Below, piece by piece: positions 16,007 through 25,888 of a stretch of 64,000 nucleotides of DNA. How positions within the stretch are numbered: position 1 is the first letter of the stretch; the number at the start of each line of letters is the position of its first letter. Source of the stretch: an uncultured Acetatifactor sp. (GTDB lineage: Bacteria > Bacillota > Clostridia > Lachnospirales > Lachnospiraceae); the NCBI GenBank assembly GCA_910579755.1, contig CAJTVB010000003.1, positions 49,891-113,890 on the forward strand, read 5' to 3'. Both the position numbers and the translations under genes were made by a program. The notes beneath the pieces are model-generated. The model was not told the origin of the DNA. It saw only the letters and a program-made list of their open reading frames with translations, and did no database searches.

Positions 16007-18174
16007 TACGCCTCCCTGTCTGCCTGCGCAGGCACAACAATCCTCCTGGTCTCCACCTGTTCGCTGTCCAGACCAGTCATTATATCAAATTCACCGGGTT
16101 CCCAAACCCATTTTTCTTCTTCATTATAGAAGGACAGCATGTCCTCCGTAATGGTAAACTCCACCCGGATTTCCTCACCCGGCTCCAAAAATACCTTCCG
16201 GAAATCCTTCAGCTCCTTCATGGGTCTGACCACGCTGGCGGACACATCCCTGATATAGAGCTGAACCACCGTTTTTCCGCTGCGCTTTCCTGTATTCCGG
16301 ACCCTTACGAAAGCCTGCAGCTTCCCTCCCTCCCGGGAAATCTCCAGTCCACCGCAGGTAAAGTCAGTATAGCTGAGCCCATAGCCAAAAGGAAACAGCG
16401 GGCTGTTGGGGCAGTCCCGGTAACCGGTCACATAGCTGTCGGCCTTGGCCTCCGCCGGACGCCCCGTATTATAATAATTATAATAGACCGGGATTTGTCC
16501 CACGTTTCGGGGAAAGCTCATGCTCAAACGGCCCGAAGGATTATAGTCTCCACACAAAATATCGGCCGCCGCATCCGCTCCGGCGCTTCCCGGGAACCAG
16601 GCCTGCAGAACGGCATCGCACTCCTCCAGCACCGGTCCGATTTCCAAAGGTCTTCCGGAAAACAGCACCAGCACCACCCTCTTCCCCGCCTCATGCAGGG
16701 CATGAATCAGCTTCTCCTGATTTTTACTGAGCCTCAGATTCGTTTTGCTGGAGGCCTCTCCGGTCTCCCACTCCGGCTCTCCGGCAGCCACGATACAGAC
16801 TTCGCAGTCCTTCAGGCCAAGCGCTGCCTCTTCTACCATATCCGGCACATCTCTGTCTCCTCCCCAGGAAAAAGGCTGTGTCATAGCCGTCACAAGCCTG
16901 CCGCCCAGCTTTTCCTCCAGAGCTTCCCCCAGAGTACGGGTATTTTCCGGCCTGCCCTCGCAGTGCCAGCCGCCCAGAAGATTACCCGTGCAGGCAAAGG
17001 GACCCGCCAGCCCCACCTGACCGGAATCCGAAAGGGGAAGAGCTCCCTGATTTTTCAAAAGCACCATACTCTCCCGGGCCGCCTTTCGCGCTGTCTCCAG
17101 GTGCTCCCGGCAGTATATCACCTTCTTTTCCTCCTGCTCGTCGGCGTCCTTCCAGGGATTTTCAAAAAGGCCCAGCTTGTTTTTCAGCTCCAGGATACGG
17201 ATCACACACTCATCGATTTCACTCTCTGTTATTCTTCCCTGCTCCAGCAAGGTCTTCAGAGAACCTGCATACACGCCGGACATCATCTCGATATCCATCC
17301 CCGCATGGATCGACTTTTCACCGGCCTCCAGGGCATCGGCGGCCACGGAATGGTTCATCAGCTCCTCCACCGCGGCATAATCGGAGATCACCACACCGTC
17401 AAAGCCCCACTCCTGCCGCAGAATTCTGCGCAGTAAAAGCTTGGAGCAGCTAGCCGGAACCCGCTCCACCGTGTTGAAGGAGGTCATCACCAGCGCGGCT
17501 TTCGCCTTTATGGCTTCCCGATAGGCGGGAAGGTAAAAGTCTCTCAAAACTCCCCGGGACATATCTACCGTATTATATTCTCTGCCCCCTTCAGGTTGCC
17601 CATATGCGGCAAAATGCTTGACACAGGCAGCGATCCTGCCCTTATCCGCAGGATCCTCTCCCTGATACCCCCGGACCATGGCCGCAGCCATACGCCCGTT
17701 CAGGCAGGGGTCTTCTCCGCAGGATTCCATCACTCTCCCCCAGCGGGGATCTCTGACCAGGTCCGCCATGGGAGAAAAGGTCACGTGAAGTCCCGCTGCA
17801 GACGCCTCCCTGGCCACCGCTTCCGCCGCTTCCTCACATAGTTTCGGGTTGAACGTACATCCCTGCGCCAGGGGAATGGGCATAATGGTCACATACCCAT
17901 GTATCACATCCGACATAAAAAGAAGCGGTATCTTCTGTCTGGAGGTCTCCAAGTAGTCTTCCTGCAGCTTCCTCAGATATGCCGCGCCTGACGGCCCCAG
18001 CACCGATCCTATCTCCTGCAGTTGTTCATCCTCAAACCGCCACTCCCGCAAGGGTCCTGTCAGGTTTGAAGGGCACCGGTGATAAAACATATCCGGCGAA
18101 AGCTGCGTCATCTGCATCGCTTTTTCCTCCAGCGTCATATCCGCTGTCAGCTCCAATATTCTGTTTCTGTCCAT
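16006..18174 (-). CDS. GH3 beta-glucosidase
   Basis: A 722-residue cytoplasmic enzyme that removes terminal beta-glucosyl residues. Domain 1 contains CGEDP, KHFAAYG and the nucleophile motif GVVISDYAAVE with Asp265; domain 2 contains the acid/base region GEASSKTNLRLSKNQ; a C-terminal fibronectin-III-like domain (GKRSGKTVVQLYIRD) ends the protein. No signal peptide. Its length and the context of a 1,2-beta-oligoglucan phosphorylase resemble the Listeria sophorose-preferring GH3 enzyme, which suggests sophorose as substrate; this is inference. The ATG at 18174 follows GAGGAG. The stop overlaps the next gene's start. Confidence 0.92.
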   Translation of the reverse strand: MDRNRILELTADMTLEEKAMQMTQLSPDMFYHRCPSNLTGPLREWRFEDEQLQEIGSVLGPSGAAYLRKLQEDYLETSRQKIPLLFMSDVIHGYVTIMPIPLAQGCTFNPKLCEEAAEAVAREASAAGLHVTFSPMADLVRDPRWGRVMESCGEDPCLNGRMAAAMVRGYQGEDPADKGRIAACVKHFAAYGQPEGGREYNTVDMSRGVLRDFYLPAYREAIKAKAALVMTSFNTVERVPASCSKLLLRRILRQEWGFDGVVISDYAAVEELMNHSVAADALEAGEKSIHAGMDIEMMSGVYAGSLKTLLEQGRITESEIDECVIRILELKNKLGLFENPWKDADEQEEKKVIYCREHLETARKAARESMVLLKNQGALPLSDSGQVGLAGPFACTGNLLGGWHCEGRPENTRTLGEALEEKLGGRLVTAMTQPFSWGGDRDVPDMVEEAALGLKDCEVCIVAAGEPEWETGEASSKTNLRLSKNQEKLIHALHEAGKRVVLVLFSGRPLEIGPVLEECDAVLQAWFPGSAGADAAADILCGDYNPSGRLSMSFPRNVGQIPVYYNYYNTGRPAEAKADSYVTGYRDCPNSPLFPFGYGLSYTDFTCGGLEISREGGKLQAFVRVRNTGKRSGKTVVQLYIRDVSASVVRPMKELKDFRKVFLEPGEEIRVEFTITEDMLSFYNEEEKWVWEPGEFDIMTGLDSEQVETRRIVVPAQADREA

Positions 18175-18237
18175 AAACTCCTCTTCGCCCGCCGGCAGAA
18201 GGCACGAATACCCTTACCGGCGGCATTTCCATTATAG

Positions 18238-19233
18238 TTATTTAGCCCAGTTTTTAATGCAGCTTTCTCTCTGGATCAGGGATGTCTCCAAAACGATCCT
18301 TCTGCTGGGCTCCCCTCTCATCATCTCAAGCAGGGTACGGGCCGCTATCTCCCCCAGCTCACACAGAGGACGGTGCACCGTGGTAAGGCTGGGCGTCATG
18401 ACGGCGCTCATGGCAATGTCGTCCATCCCGATCACGGAAATGTCCTCCGGCACCCGGAGCAGCATATCCTGAAGGGCCCGGATGCACCCGGATGCCATCT
18501 GGTCATTGAAGGCAAAAATCACCTCCGGCCTGCGGCCTCGCCGTATAAACCGGATCGTTGCCTCATAGGCCTCCTTTTCCTCCCAGCCCGCATCGATACA
18601 CCATTCCTCCGGGCAGTCCAGCCCAAACGCCTCCGCCGCCTGCCGGAAGCCCGCCAGCCTGTGCTCTCCGTCAAATCCCCTCCCGATGAGACAGGCCACC
18701 TTCTTCAGGTTCAGACTATGAATATATTCCCCCACCCGGTAGGCGCTGTCCTCATTGTTGATCAATACCGTGGATACGTAGGGCGCCTCCAGCTCCCGGT
18801 CCAGCACCACCACAGGACACTGCTCATTTGCCAGCAGATTCACCAGATCATTGGGTATCATTTCCGAAAAGATTATGGCTCCGTCCACCATCCTCTCCCG
18901 CAGAAGCCTGCTGATGTGGGTGATGTCCTGCATGGGACCGCATTTGGCCGCGATCATCTCCTGACCATTTCTGTCCATCTCGTTTTCGATTCCCCGCAGC
19001 ACCTCGCCGTACACAACGCCGTACAGGGAATGGGCAAAGTAGCCGATAAATCCGTTTTTACGGCTTTTCAGACTCTTTGCCATCCCGTTGGGCACATAGC
19101 CCAGCTCCCGGACCGTCTCCATGATCCTGTGTTTCTTTTCCTCGCTTACGGGCCCCGTATTGTTCAACGCATAGGATACCGTCGAAATAGATACTCCCGC
19201 CGCCTCCGCTACATCCTTGATCGTCACAGCCAT
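18238..19233 (-). CDS. LacI-family transcriptional regulator
   Basis: A 331-residue sugar-responsive repressor. The N-terminal helix-turn-helix TIKDVAEAAGVSISTVSYAL and hinge RIMETVRELGYVPNGMAKSL are standard, followed by a periplasmic-binding-protein-like effector domain ending DDIAMSAVMTPSLTTVHRP. The ATG at 19233 is chosen because the domain begins directly after it; the open frame continues upstream without homology. It is embedded in the glucan operon and is the natural candidate to bind the LacI-type operators at 39184-39193 and 39303-39312. Confidence 0.94.
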   Translation of the reverse strand: MAVTIKDVAEAAGVSISTVSYALNNTGPVSEEKKHRIMETVRELGYVPNGMAKSLKSRKNGFIGYFAHSLYGVVYGEVLRGIENEMDRNGQEMIAAKCGPMQDITHISRLLRERMVDGAIIFSEMIPNDLVNLLANEQCPVVVLDRELEAPYVSTVLINNEDSAYRVGEYIHSLNLKKVACLIGRGFDGEHRLAGFRQAAEAFGLDCPEEWCIDAGWEEKEAYEATIRFIRRGRRPEVIFAFNDQMASGCIRALQDMLLRVPEDISVIGMDDIAMSAVMTPSLTTVHRPLCELGEIAARTLLEMMRGEPSRRIVLETSLIQRESCIKNWAK

Positions 19234-19282
19234 ATATTTGATCCCCTGATATATAAACCGCCAGATTTTTCCTGACTCTCCG

Positions 19283-19292
19283 GAAGCGCTTT
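19283..19292. promoter_or_regulatory. possible LacI-type half-palindromic operator upstream of the lacI-like gene
   Basis: GAAGCGCTTT is centred on CG like the operator-type sequences at 39184 and 39303 and lies 50 nt upstream of the regulator start, in the 116-nt gap after the GH35 gene. A single short match, so weak. Confidence 0.3.
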
Positions 19293-19349
19293 TCTCCGGG
19301 CCGTCTCCCCCGATTGGATATTGACGGTCCAAAGGTTCCGACAGTATCT

Positions 19350-21770
19350 CTACGCCGGAAATCTTATTTCCAGGGTCTCCTCCCCCAGTCTTCCGTCCGT
19401 CTGGCTGTAAATATACGTGTTCCCCTTCTTTTCCTCTATCCTGCAGGCAGCCCCGGATATGCCAAGACCCGTTCCCTCCAGGGCAATCACATCCTCCCGC
19501 TGGGACAGCCGGAATGTCAGGCTTCCCGGCTCCGCTCCGATCACCTCCGCGGTGGAATACAGAATCTTGATTCCCTCAAGCTTCAGCTCCAGCGGTATCA
19601 GAAGCCCTTCTCTCGCCCCAAGGAAGATTTCTCTGCCTTCAAATAATTCTACTTTATTATAGCAGATTCTACAATCTTTTGCAAAAAAATCCATATTCAG
19701 GATATGAAGGTACTTTTCGCCGTTCTCATTCCCATTGATATCCAGGAAAATGCCTCCGTACTGCGCATCTTCAGACAGTCTGTTGCCGGCTCCGAGAGCG
19801 TCCATCAAAAGCCTGATTCCACGGCGGTTTCCGATATAGTGGGTGGCTATCACCGCCGCCTTTCCCTTTCCTGCCTGTCTGATCAGTCCGCAGGGGCCGC
19901 CGTCCCCCGTAACCCTCAGAAACACTTCGGCATTCTCTGCCTGATAGGTCTGGGCCTCTCCAGTCCGTACCTCAGCGTATTCGCTCCAGATCCCCTCCGG
20001 CTGTATGCTCAGATTGGGCAGAATTCCTTCATCCAGCTCCCCTGCCACCCGGATGCCGATTCTTTCAGACAAAATGGTGCAGGGATTCCCCTCCATATCC
20101 ATCACGGGCATCCGGCCGTACAGAAGCAGACTTCCTCCGTTTTCCACGAAGCGGCTCAGCCTCTCCTGTACCCCCGAATCCATATAATCCGCCGACAGAA
20201 GAAACAGTACCATTTTTTCCTGCATCCAGCTTCCGTCCTCCTGCAGGTTTACCCCGCCGAAGGCGTAATGCTCCAGCAGAAGCATCTTGGCAAAGGTATC
20301 CCACCCGCTTCCGGTGCGATAGCGGGTCAGGTGATCCACCATTTTCTTCTCCCGTCCGGAACCGGGATAACAATATTCCGTCATAAAATAATCGGGTATA
20401 AATCCCACCGCCACGTTATCCCGCTCTTCCGTCATAGATCCAAGGGCCCTTCCGTTGGCCAGCATCACCCGGGCATTCCTGCGGATCCGGTCATACGTAT
20501 AGCTCAGCTTCCCCTCGGGATTCACCGGGGCCGTAAAGCCATGGCGCTCTCCCGTGATGGCAATGCGGTTATTCCCGTCCTTCCGGGGCTTTTTCAACAG
20601 CATGTTTCTGCCGCCGGTAAACAGATAGTGATTGATCAGGCGGTTATTCTGGGCAATGCACATTCTGGAGGTAAAATCCGCGTCGGCAACATCCAGCCTC
20701 CCGTTCCCACTCTCGTCATAATCCGCTTCGCCGCTCTGGAACTCAAAACTGGCCAGCGGCATATTCTGGCGGTTCACCGCTTCCATATAGCAATGGATCA
20801 GGTAGAGATCCTGCATATTCTGCAGACGCAGGCCCGACAGATAAATGTCTGATCCCGCCCAGAAATCCCCGGACTGACCGTAGGCCTCCATCAGCTGGCT
20901 GATGCCCACCGGGAAGGTATAACCCCGTCCGCCCCCGGTTCCGTGGATATTGATTAAAAACGGTACCTTCTTAACACCATATTTTTCCGCCATTTCTTTT
21001 AGAACTCTTGCATACTCGGCGTAACGGCTGCGCATATACCATCCCAGATCCCGGTGCAGCTGCAGGGCATAGCCCTCCTGGGGCTGCTCATAGGCCCTCC
21101 TGCGCTCCCTGGGCAGAGAGTCTATAAACGGATACCTTTTTCTCAGCTCTTCCCGTCCCATACGCTCTTCGGCCCACTTTTCAAATCCGGCAATGGTCAC
21201 ATCCGTCAAATCCGGCATATTGGACACCCAGGAAAGCATACCGATCTCATTGTCCAGCTGACAGGCAATCACATTGCCGCCGGCTGTGATCAGATGCCTT
21301 GCCAGAATTGGCATGATTTGTGCATACCATTTGTCCACGCACTCCAGAAAATCCGGCGCCAGATAGTCCAGCGTCTTGGTTGTGGCCTTTTTGTGGTCCC
21401 AGCTGTCAGGCACCAGCTTAGGAAAGCGCTCTGCCACCCAGTAGGGGATACCCTCGTTTTTCATCTCCGCCATGATAAAGGGACCGGGCCGGGCGATAAA
21501 ATACAGATCGTTCCGGGCGCAGAGCTCAATAAACGCCTCCACATCCAGGTTCTCCCGCTCCTGGCCAAAGTCAAATATTCCCTCTTCCTCCTCGTGGCAC
21601 AGCCAGGGAATATAGGCGGCCACCGCATTCAGACCGGCCTCCTTCAGCTTGGTCAGACGGTCCTGCCACTCGTCCCTTTTCAGCCGGTAGTAATGCACCT
21701 CTCCCGAGATAACCACCTCCGGCTTACCATTGATGAGCACCTGCCCGTCTCTCACTTCAATACTGCTCAT
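19350..21770 (-). CDS. GH35-like glycosidase or transglycosidase
   Basis: An 806-residue protein with a clan GH-A TIM barrel at residues 1-350 of the GH35 type: GEVHYYRLKRDEWQDRLTK, the AGLNAVAAYIPW segment, then ARPGPFIMAEM. The putative acid/base is Glu175 in QLDNEIG and the nucleophile Glu343 in ASFEFQSG. The C-terminal half holds beta-rich domains with an ENGGSLLLYGR stretch like a glutamine-amidotransferase-fold trimer domain of GH42/GH35 enzymes. GH35 is best known for beta-galactosidases, but a member acting on beta-1,2-glucosyl linkages is known, which would fit this operon. No signal peptide, so cytoplasmic. The ATG at 21770 follows AAGGAGGATG; 12 upstream in-frame residues are excluded. 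Confidence 0.82.
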   Translation of the reverse strand: MSSIEVRDGQVLINGKPEVVISGEVHYYRLKRDEWQDRLTKLKEAGLNAVAAYIPWLCHEEEEGIFDFGQERENLDVEAFIELCARNDLYFIARPGPFIMAEMKNEGIPYWVAERFPKLVPDSWDHKKATTKTLDYLAPDFLECVDKWYAQIMPILARHLITAGGNVIACQLDNEIGMLSWVSNMPDLTDVTIAGFEKWAEERMGREELRKRYPFIDSLPRERRRAYEQPQEGYALQLHRDLGWYMRSRYAEYARVLKEMAEKYGVKKVPFLINIHGTGGGRGYTFPVGISQLMEAYGQSGDFWAGSDIYLSGLRLQNMQDLYLIHCYMEAVNRQNMPLASFEFQSGEADYDESGNGRLDVADADFTSRMCIAQNNRLINHYLFTGGRNMLLKKPRKDGNNRIAITGERHGFTAPVNPEGKLSYTYDRIRRNARVMLANGRALGSMTEERDNVAVGFIPDYFMTEYCYPGSGREKKMVDHLTRYRTGSGWDTFAKMLLLEHYAFGGVNLQEDGSWMQEKMVLFLLSADYMDSGVQERLSRFVENGGSLLLYGRMPVMDMEGNPCTILSERIGIRVAGELDEGILPNLSIQPEGIWSEYAEVRTGEAQTYQAENAEVFLRVTGDGGPCGLIRQAGKGKAAVIATHYIGNRRGIRLLMDALGAGNRLSEDAQYGGIFLDINGNENGEKYLHILNMDFFAKDCRICYNKVELFEGREIFLGAREGLLIPLELKLEGIKILYSTAEVIGAEPGSLTFRLSQREDVIALEGTGLGISGAACRIEEKKGNTYIYSQTDGRLGEETLEIRFPA

Positions 21771-21809
21771 AAAACATCCTCCTTGATTTATAAAAATATG
21801 TCTCATTCC

Positions 21810-22748
21810 CTATTCACCGGTAATACCAGTCTTTTCAATTCCTTCAATAAACTGCTTCTGTACACAGAAGAAAACGATCAAAAGCGGCAGAATAATTAAA
21901 AAGGTTCCTGCCATCTGTATGGCCTCGTTTGCCGTAGCTCCCACTTCCGCCTCCGACGCGCTGACCATTTTATTAAAGGCATCCACAAAATTTTCCAGCT
22001 TCATGGGCAGCGTTTTAATGTTGGCCCCAAAATACAGAGAACCCAGATAGGTCTCATTCCAGTACCACACCATGGACAAAATGAAGCTGATCAAAAAGCC
22101 GGGCTTTGCCACGGGAACGGCAATCTTAAAAAAGATAACAAACTGGTTGGCCCCGTCGATTTCCGCCGCCTCCGTTAAAGACACGGGCATCTGCTGGAAA
22201 AACAGCACAAAAATCAGCACAAAGATAGCGCTTCTCATTCCCTGTCCAAAAACCGCGGGAAGCAGATATGCCTTCAGGCTGTACAGTATCCCTAGATTTT
22301 TATACATCAAAAACTGCGGAATCATGGTGATCTGGGTAGGGATGATAAAGGTGGCCAGAATCAGTCCAAACAACAGATTCTTCCCCTTGAACTTATATCT
22401 GGCGATCCCGTAGCCGGTGATGGCGCAGACCAGGGTCTGGAGAATGGCCGGAAGAACGCTGACATAAAGAGTGGTCCATAAGGTCTTCCAATACCCCAGC
22501 ACCTGCATGGCTCTGGTAAAATTGGAAATTTCAAGGCCGTAAGGCACCCAGCTGACCAAGGGGTTCACCAGATCGTCGGCAGTCATAAAGCTCATGCTGA
22601 TCATCTTTAACAGCGGATAAAGAAACACAAACCCCGTAACACACAGGAAGGCATACAGGAACACCTTCCCGCCCAGCCGGACCGCTCCCTGCCGGCTGGG
22701 TTTTTTTAATGTTCTGTGAATGGATTTTTTTACGCCTGCTTTTTTCAT
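21810..22748 (-). CDS. carbohydrate ABC transporter permease, MalG type (module A, pair 2)
   Basis: A 312-residue inner-membrane permease with six predicted helices and the cytoplasmic EAA loop EAAEIDGANQFVIFFKIAVP that contacts the ATPase. A basic N-terminal tail of about 27 residues precedes the first helix. It forms a heterodimer with the MalF-type protein encoded just upstream, with which it overlaps by ATGA. It lies 40 nt before the GH35 gene. No ATPase gene is in the window, so a shared MsmX-like ATPase elsewhere is inferred. The equivalent protein in module B is at 44396-45292. Confidence 0.93.
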   Translation of the reverse strand: MKKAGVKKSIHRTLKKPSRQGAVRLGGKVFLYAFLCVTGFVFLYPLLKMISMSFMTADDLVNPLVSWVPYGLEISNFTRAMQVLGYWKTLWTTLYVSVLPAILQTLVCAITGYGIARYKFKGKNLLFGLILATFIIPTQITMIPQFLMYKNLGILYSLKAYLLPAVFGQGMRSAIFVLIFVLFFQQMPVSLTEAAEIDGANQFVIFFKIAVPVAKPGFLISFILSMVWYWNETYLGSLYFGANIKTLPMKLENFVDAFNKMVSASEAEVGATANEAIQMAGTFLIILPLLIVFFCVQKQFIEGIEKTGITGE

Positions 22749-23722
22749 TCCCGATACCTTCTACTTTCCCGATACAACTTTTTCAGGTTTCTTTCCTGCG
22801 CCTTTTTCAGCTTACGCGCCCGCTTCAGCTCCAGCTTGGCGGCCTTGGTGTTCCCGTAAATCGCCTCCTTGCGGGGACCGTACAGCAGCATGAAGAAACC
22901 GATTACCAGTAACAGTACCACAAAGTAAACCCACGCCTGGGCCGAAGCATATCCCAGCCCCAGAGAGGTCTGAAACATATTCCCCTGAATGGTGGTAATG
23001 ACTTCATTCGTATCAAAGGTGGAAATGGTCACAATAGTATAAATGATACAAATTGCTATCATATTCCGCAGGTTGGGAAGGGTCACCTTCCAGAAGCATT
23101 CCCAGTTGGACGCTCCGTCGATATGCGCCGCCTCGTACATGGGACGGTCTACCTTTTGTATTGCAGACAACAGCAACAGTATCTGCACTCCGGAAAACCA
23201 CAGGGTCATTACAAAGGAATCCAGCAACGTCTGTAACAGCCCTCCCGCGGTTTCCGGAAGCATCTCCATGACATTCATTATAATCTCATTAGAATCGGCG
23301 CCCTGAATGGCCATCAAACCCATATCCACAAATTTTTTGATAATGGGGCCGCTGATGATGATAACCGGCAGAAAAAACAGGGTTCGAAAAATTCCCTTTC
23401 CCTTGATCTCCTTGCTCAAAATCAGCGCCACAATAATGGAAAAAACAATCACAATGGGAACCTGAAGCACAATCTCTCCCACATAGCTTAACAGGAGCTT
23501 GGGAAAAGTAACGTCCCCCAGAAAGGCCTTCCGGTAATTTTCAATTCCCACGGATTCCGTCACCAGCCCGGTGGCGGAAATGATAACGGAATCAAAGCTC
23601 ATTTTCATAGTATCTGCAATCGGATACAGGGTAAACACCACAAATCCGATCAGCCAGGGAACCTCGCAAAGCCAGCCGCGGATGTTATTCCTGGCACTTC
23701 TGGTTAATTTTCCTTTCCTCAT
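22745..23722 (-). CDS. sugar ABC transporter permease, MalF type (module A, pair 2)
   Basis: A 325-residue permease with a first helix at about 20-40 (WLIGFVVFTLYPIADTMKMS) and the EAA loop YEAAHIDGASNWECFWKVTL. The C-terminus ends in an unusually basic, coiled tail (LELKRARKLKKAQERNLKK) of about 45 residues, absent from its module B counterpart except for a short basic end. It starts 9 nt after the DUF5696 gene and overlaps the MalG-type gene by 4 bp. Transport of an oligosaccharide is predicted from the operon. Confidence 0.93.
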   Translation of the reverse strand: MRKGKLTRSARNNIRGWLCEVPWLIGFVVFTLYPIADTMKMSFDSVIISATGLVTESVGIENYRKAFLGDVTFPKLLLSYVGEIVLQVPIVIVFSIIVALILSKEIKGKGIFRTLFFLPVIIISGPIIKKFVDMGLMAIQGADSNEIIMNVMEMLPETAGGLLQTLLDSFVMTLWFSGVQILLLLSAIQKVDRPMYEAAHIDGASNWECFWKVTLPNLRNMIAICIIYTIVTISTFDTNEVITTIQGNMFQTSLGLGYASAQAWVYFVVLLLVIGFFMLLYGPRKEAIYGNTKAAKLELKRARKLKKAQERNLKKLYRESRRYRE

Positions 23723-23731
23723 AGCCCTCTC

Positions 23732-25888
23732 CTATCTGTCCGCCCCGGCGGCGCTTATCAGAAAGCTCTCCCCGCCTACAGTCACGCCGTCGCCCGTCCA
23801 GTCCGTCTGGCGGTAATTGACATAGATGCTGATACCATTGTCATAATCCACCCGCACCACATCCTTTTCCAATACCACCCTGTCCAGGATACAGGCCCCG
23901 GACACCTGGCTCAGCACCTGACGGATCCTTCCATATTCCTCGATAACAGAATCCTTCCATACGGCATACTGAGTGCTGTACAGCCCGGAAGAAGGCGTAT
24001 TAATCAGCTCAACGGAATCCTCCCAGGACAGATACCAGGAAGGATTTGCTCCATATTCAATGCACTCCAGCAGGTCTAATGCCGCATTGGCATGAAAATT
24101 CCATCCCTCCGAATAAAAAGGAATGCATCCCTTCAACACAATCTGCATAAAGGGCACGGTCTCCGTAAAGATATAGTAGTTGCTGGAATCCATGGGAATA
24201 TCGTAAATTCCATCACATCTTCCCCACATATATGCGTAGGGCGCATACAGATTCAGCTTCAGTCCCGCACTGTCCGCCTGCTGCAGAATATTCACCGCGT
24301 CAGCCCTGGTAGATACATTCTTCTTATTCCAGTTAGAATACAGAGTGCTTCCAAAGGCCTCCACCGACATGCTGGCAATTCCCATTTTCTCTGCCTTTCG
24401 GGCAAATTCGTTCAGGCTTTCCGCCGCATAGGAGGGCGCCAGCCAGTTATAGATCCCGTTGTCATAATTGCGCAGCATAGTCCGGTTGATCGCCTGGGCC
24501 TCCTGACTGTTTCCATATCCTCCTTTTCCCTCATATCCCCGGGAAAAATCCGAATACAACGACACGTCAATCCCCTGTTCCGCCAGCTTTTTGATCTCCT
24601 TCTTCCACTGAGACCGGGATCCCACCTTTCCGGTGAAGGAAAATTCCGAGGGCGCCGCTCCCGAAGCTCCCTTCCCGGAATAGCCCCTCAGCACCACATC
24701 CATATTCTTCAGGCCTGCGTCGTACAGTTCCTGCAGAATCTGATCCGCCTGCTCCAGCGTGGTCATGGTTACCGTATTGGACCAAAGCAGACCCTTTTCC
24801 TGCTCCGACAAAATCAATTCAATCTTTGCCGCTGCCAAATCCGTCTTTTCTTCTTTTTTTGTCAGGACGCCGCCGTCCAGCAGATATTGTCGGTATACCC
24901 TGGCAATACCCACATAATCGGCCTCTTCTCCGGAGAGGAAGCTATAGAAGATCCCCAGATCCCCGGGATTACGCTTTTCCTGATTGGCAGTCAGGCTCTT
25001 TCCGCTCTGATCCAGCCTCATCTGATAGTTTTCCCGCAATACAAACTTGGGCATAATCAGGTTGTAGGGCGTCCTGATTCCGCTGACCTGGGCTCCGATT
25101 TTACAATATTCGTCTCCATCCGTCACAATCCCGGCAATTCCGGCCCTTCCTTCCTCCAGGATGCTTCCGAACACCGGCATATAGATCTCTTCCGGACTTC
25201 TGAGCATATTTTCCGTCACCATGCTCTTAAAGGCTCCCATCCCCAAATCGCTGCCGTAAATCTGCTTTTCATAGTTTTCCGAAGCCACTGTTTTCTGCCC
25301 CGTGGAGATCAGCGCGCCGCAGCCGTCCGGTACAAACAGATATCCTTCATTGTCATAACCATAGCTGGACCCCAGAAAGGGATACACATAAATGCTCTGC
25401 AGGCGCACGCCTCCATCCTCCACAATGGAGTCCTCCGGGATCTGCACCCGAATGCCCGTTTCCGTCAAAGTCACCTGCAGATCAAAGCCTACCTGCCCGG
25501 AGAAGCTGATCGTGCTCCGAAATCCAGCTTCCGTCTGCTGCGTCTCCACCTGAGCGCCGTCTGCGGTAATGGACCAGGTTTTTGTGCTGCCGTTTTCCAG
25601 CCTGCACTCCACAGAGACGCCGGATTCCTTCATTCCCACCCAGGTAGTGTTCAAATCCCCCTCCTGGGCCCGGACTCCTGCCGAATCATACTCATAGCCG
25701 GTGGCTTTATCTCTGACCAGAATAGCCAGAGAGTCCGGCTTGTAGTACAAAGCCAGACGATCGTTTTCCGCCGCCGGCACATAGCCGTTCTGTGCCTGGA
25801 CTGTCAGTCCCGCGCCCGCAGATACCATGCAAAACAGCAGCATTCCCAATGCCGCAGCAAGGCCGCGCCATGCTTTATTCTTACACAC
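23732..25888 (-). CDS. DUF5696-domain secreted protein (module A)
   Basis: A 718-residue exported protein of unknown function. A signal peptide covers about residues 1-32. The N-terminal half is beta-rich with a mutarotase-like feel and contains DSIVEDGGVRLQSIYVYPF and GYLFVPDGCGALI, both repeated almost word for word in the module B paralogue. The C-terminal half has TIM-barrel-like segments (LKNMDVVLRGYSG, GIDVSLYSDFSRGYEG, LKLNLYAPYAYMWG, FYSEGWNFHANAALDLLECI). This layout resembles glycoside hydrolases of clan GH-D or GH66-like shape, but no catalytic pair can be assigned. The start overlaps the NHL-YIP1 stop by 8 bp. A role in binding or cleaving the glycan at the transporter is inference. 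Confidence 0.85.
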   Translation of the reverse strand: MCKNKAWRGLAAALGMLLFCMVSAGAGLTVQAQNGYVPAAENDRLALYYKPDSLAILVRDKATGYEYDSAGVRAQEGDLNTTWVGMKESGVSVECRLENGSTKTWSITADGAQVETQQTEAGFRSTISFSGQVGFDLQVTLTETGIRVQIPEDSIVEDGGVRLQSIYVYPFLGSSYGYDNEGYLFVPDGCGALISTGQKTVASENYEKQIYGSDLGMGAFKSMVTENMLRSPEEIYMPVFGSILEEGRAGIAGIVTDGDEYCKIGAQVSGIRTPYNLIMPKFVLRENYQMRLDQSGKSLTANQEKRNPGDLGIFYSFLSGEEADYVGIARVYRQYLLDGGVLTKKEEKTDLAAAKIELILSEQEKGLLWSNTVTMTTLEQADQILQELYDAGLKNMDVVLRGYSGKGASGAAPSEFSFTGKVGSRSQWKKEIKKLAEQGIDVSLYSDFSRGYEGKGGYGNSQEAQAINRTMLRNYDNGIYNWLAPSYAAESLNEFARKAEKMGIASMSVEAFGSTLYSNWNKKNVSTRADAVNILQQADSAGLKLNLYAPYAYMWGRCDGIYDIPMDSSNYYIFTETVPFMQIVLKGCIPFYSEGWNFHANAALDLLECIEYGANPSWYLSWEDSVELINTPSSGLYSTQYAVWKDSVIEEYGRIRQVLSQVSGACILDRVVLEKDVVRVDYDNGISIYVNYRQTDWTGDGVTVGGESFLISAAGADR

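Noticed and set aside
19350..21770. GH35 gene as evidence for lactose or galactan use
   Set aside because: No other galactose-related gene is near; all neighbours point to beta-glucans, and the active-site wording differs from typical beta-galactosidases.
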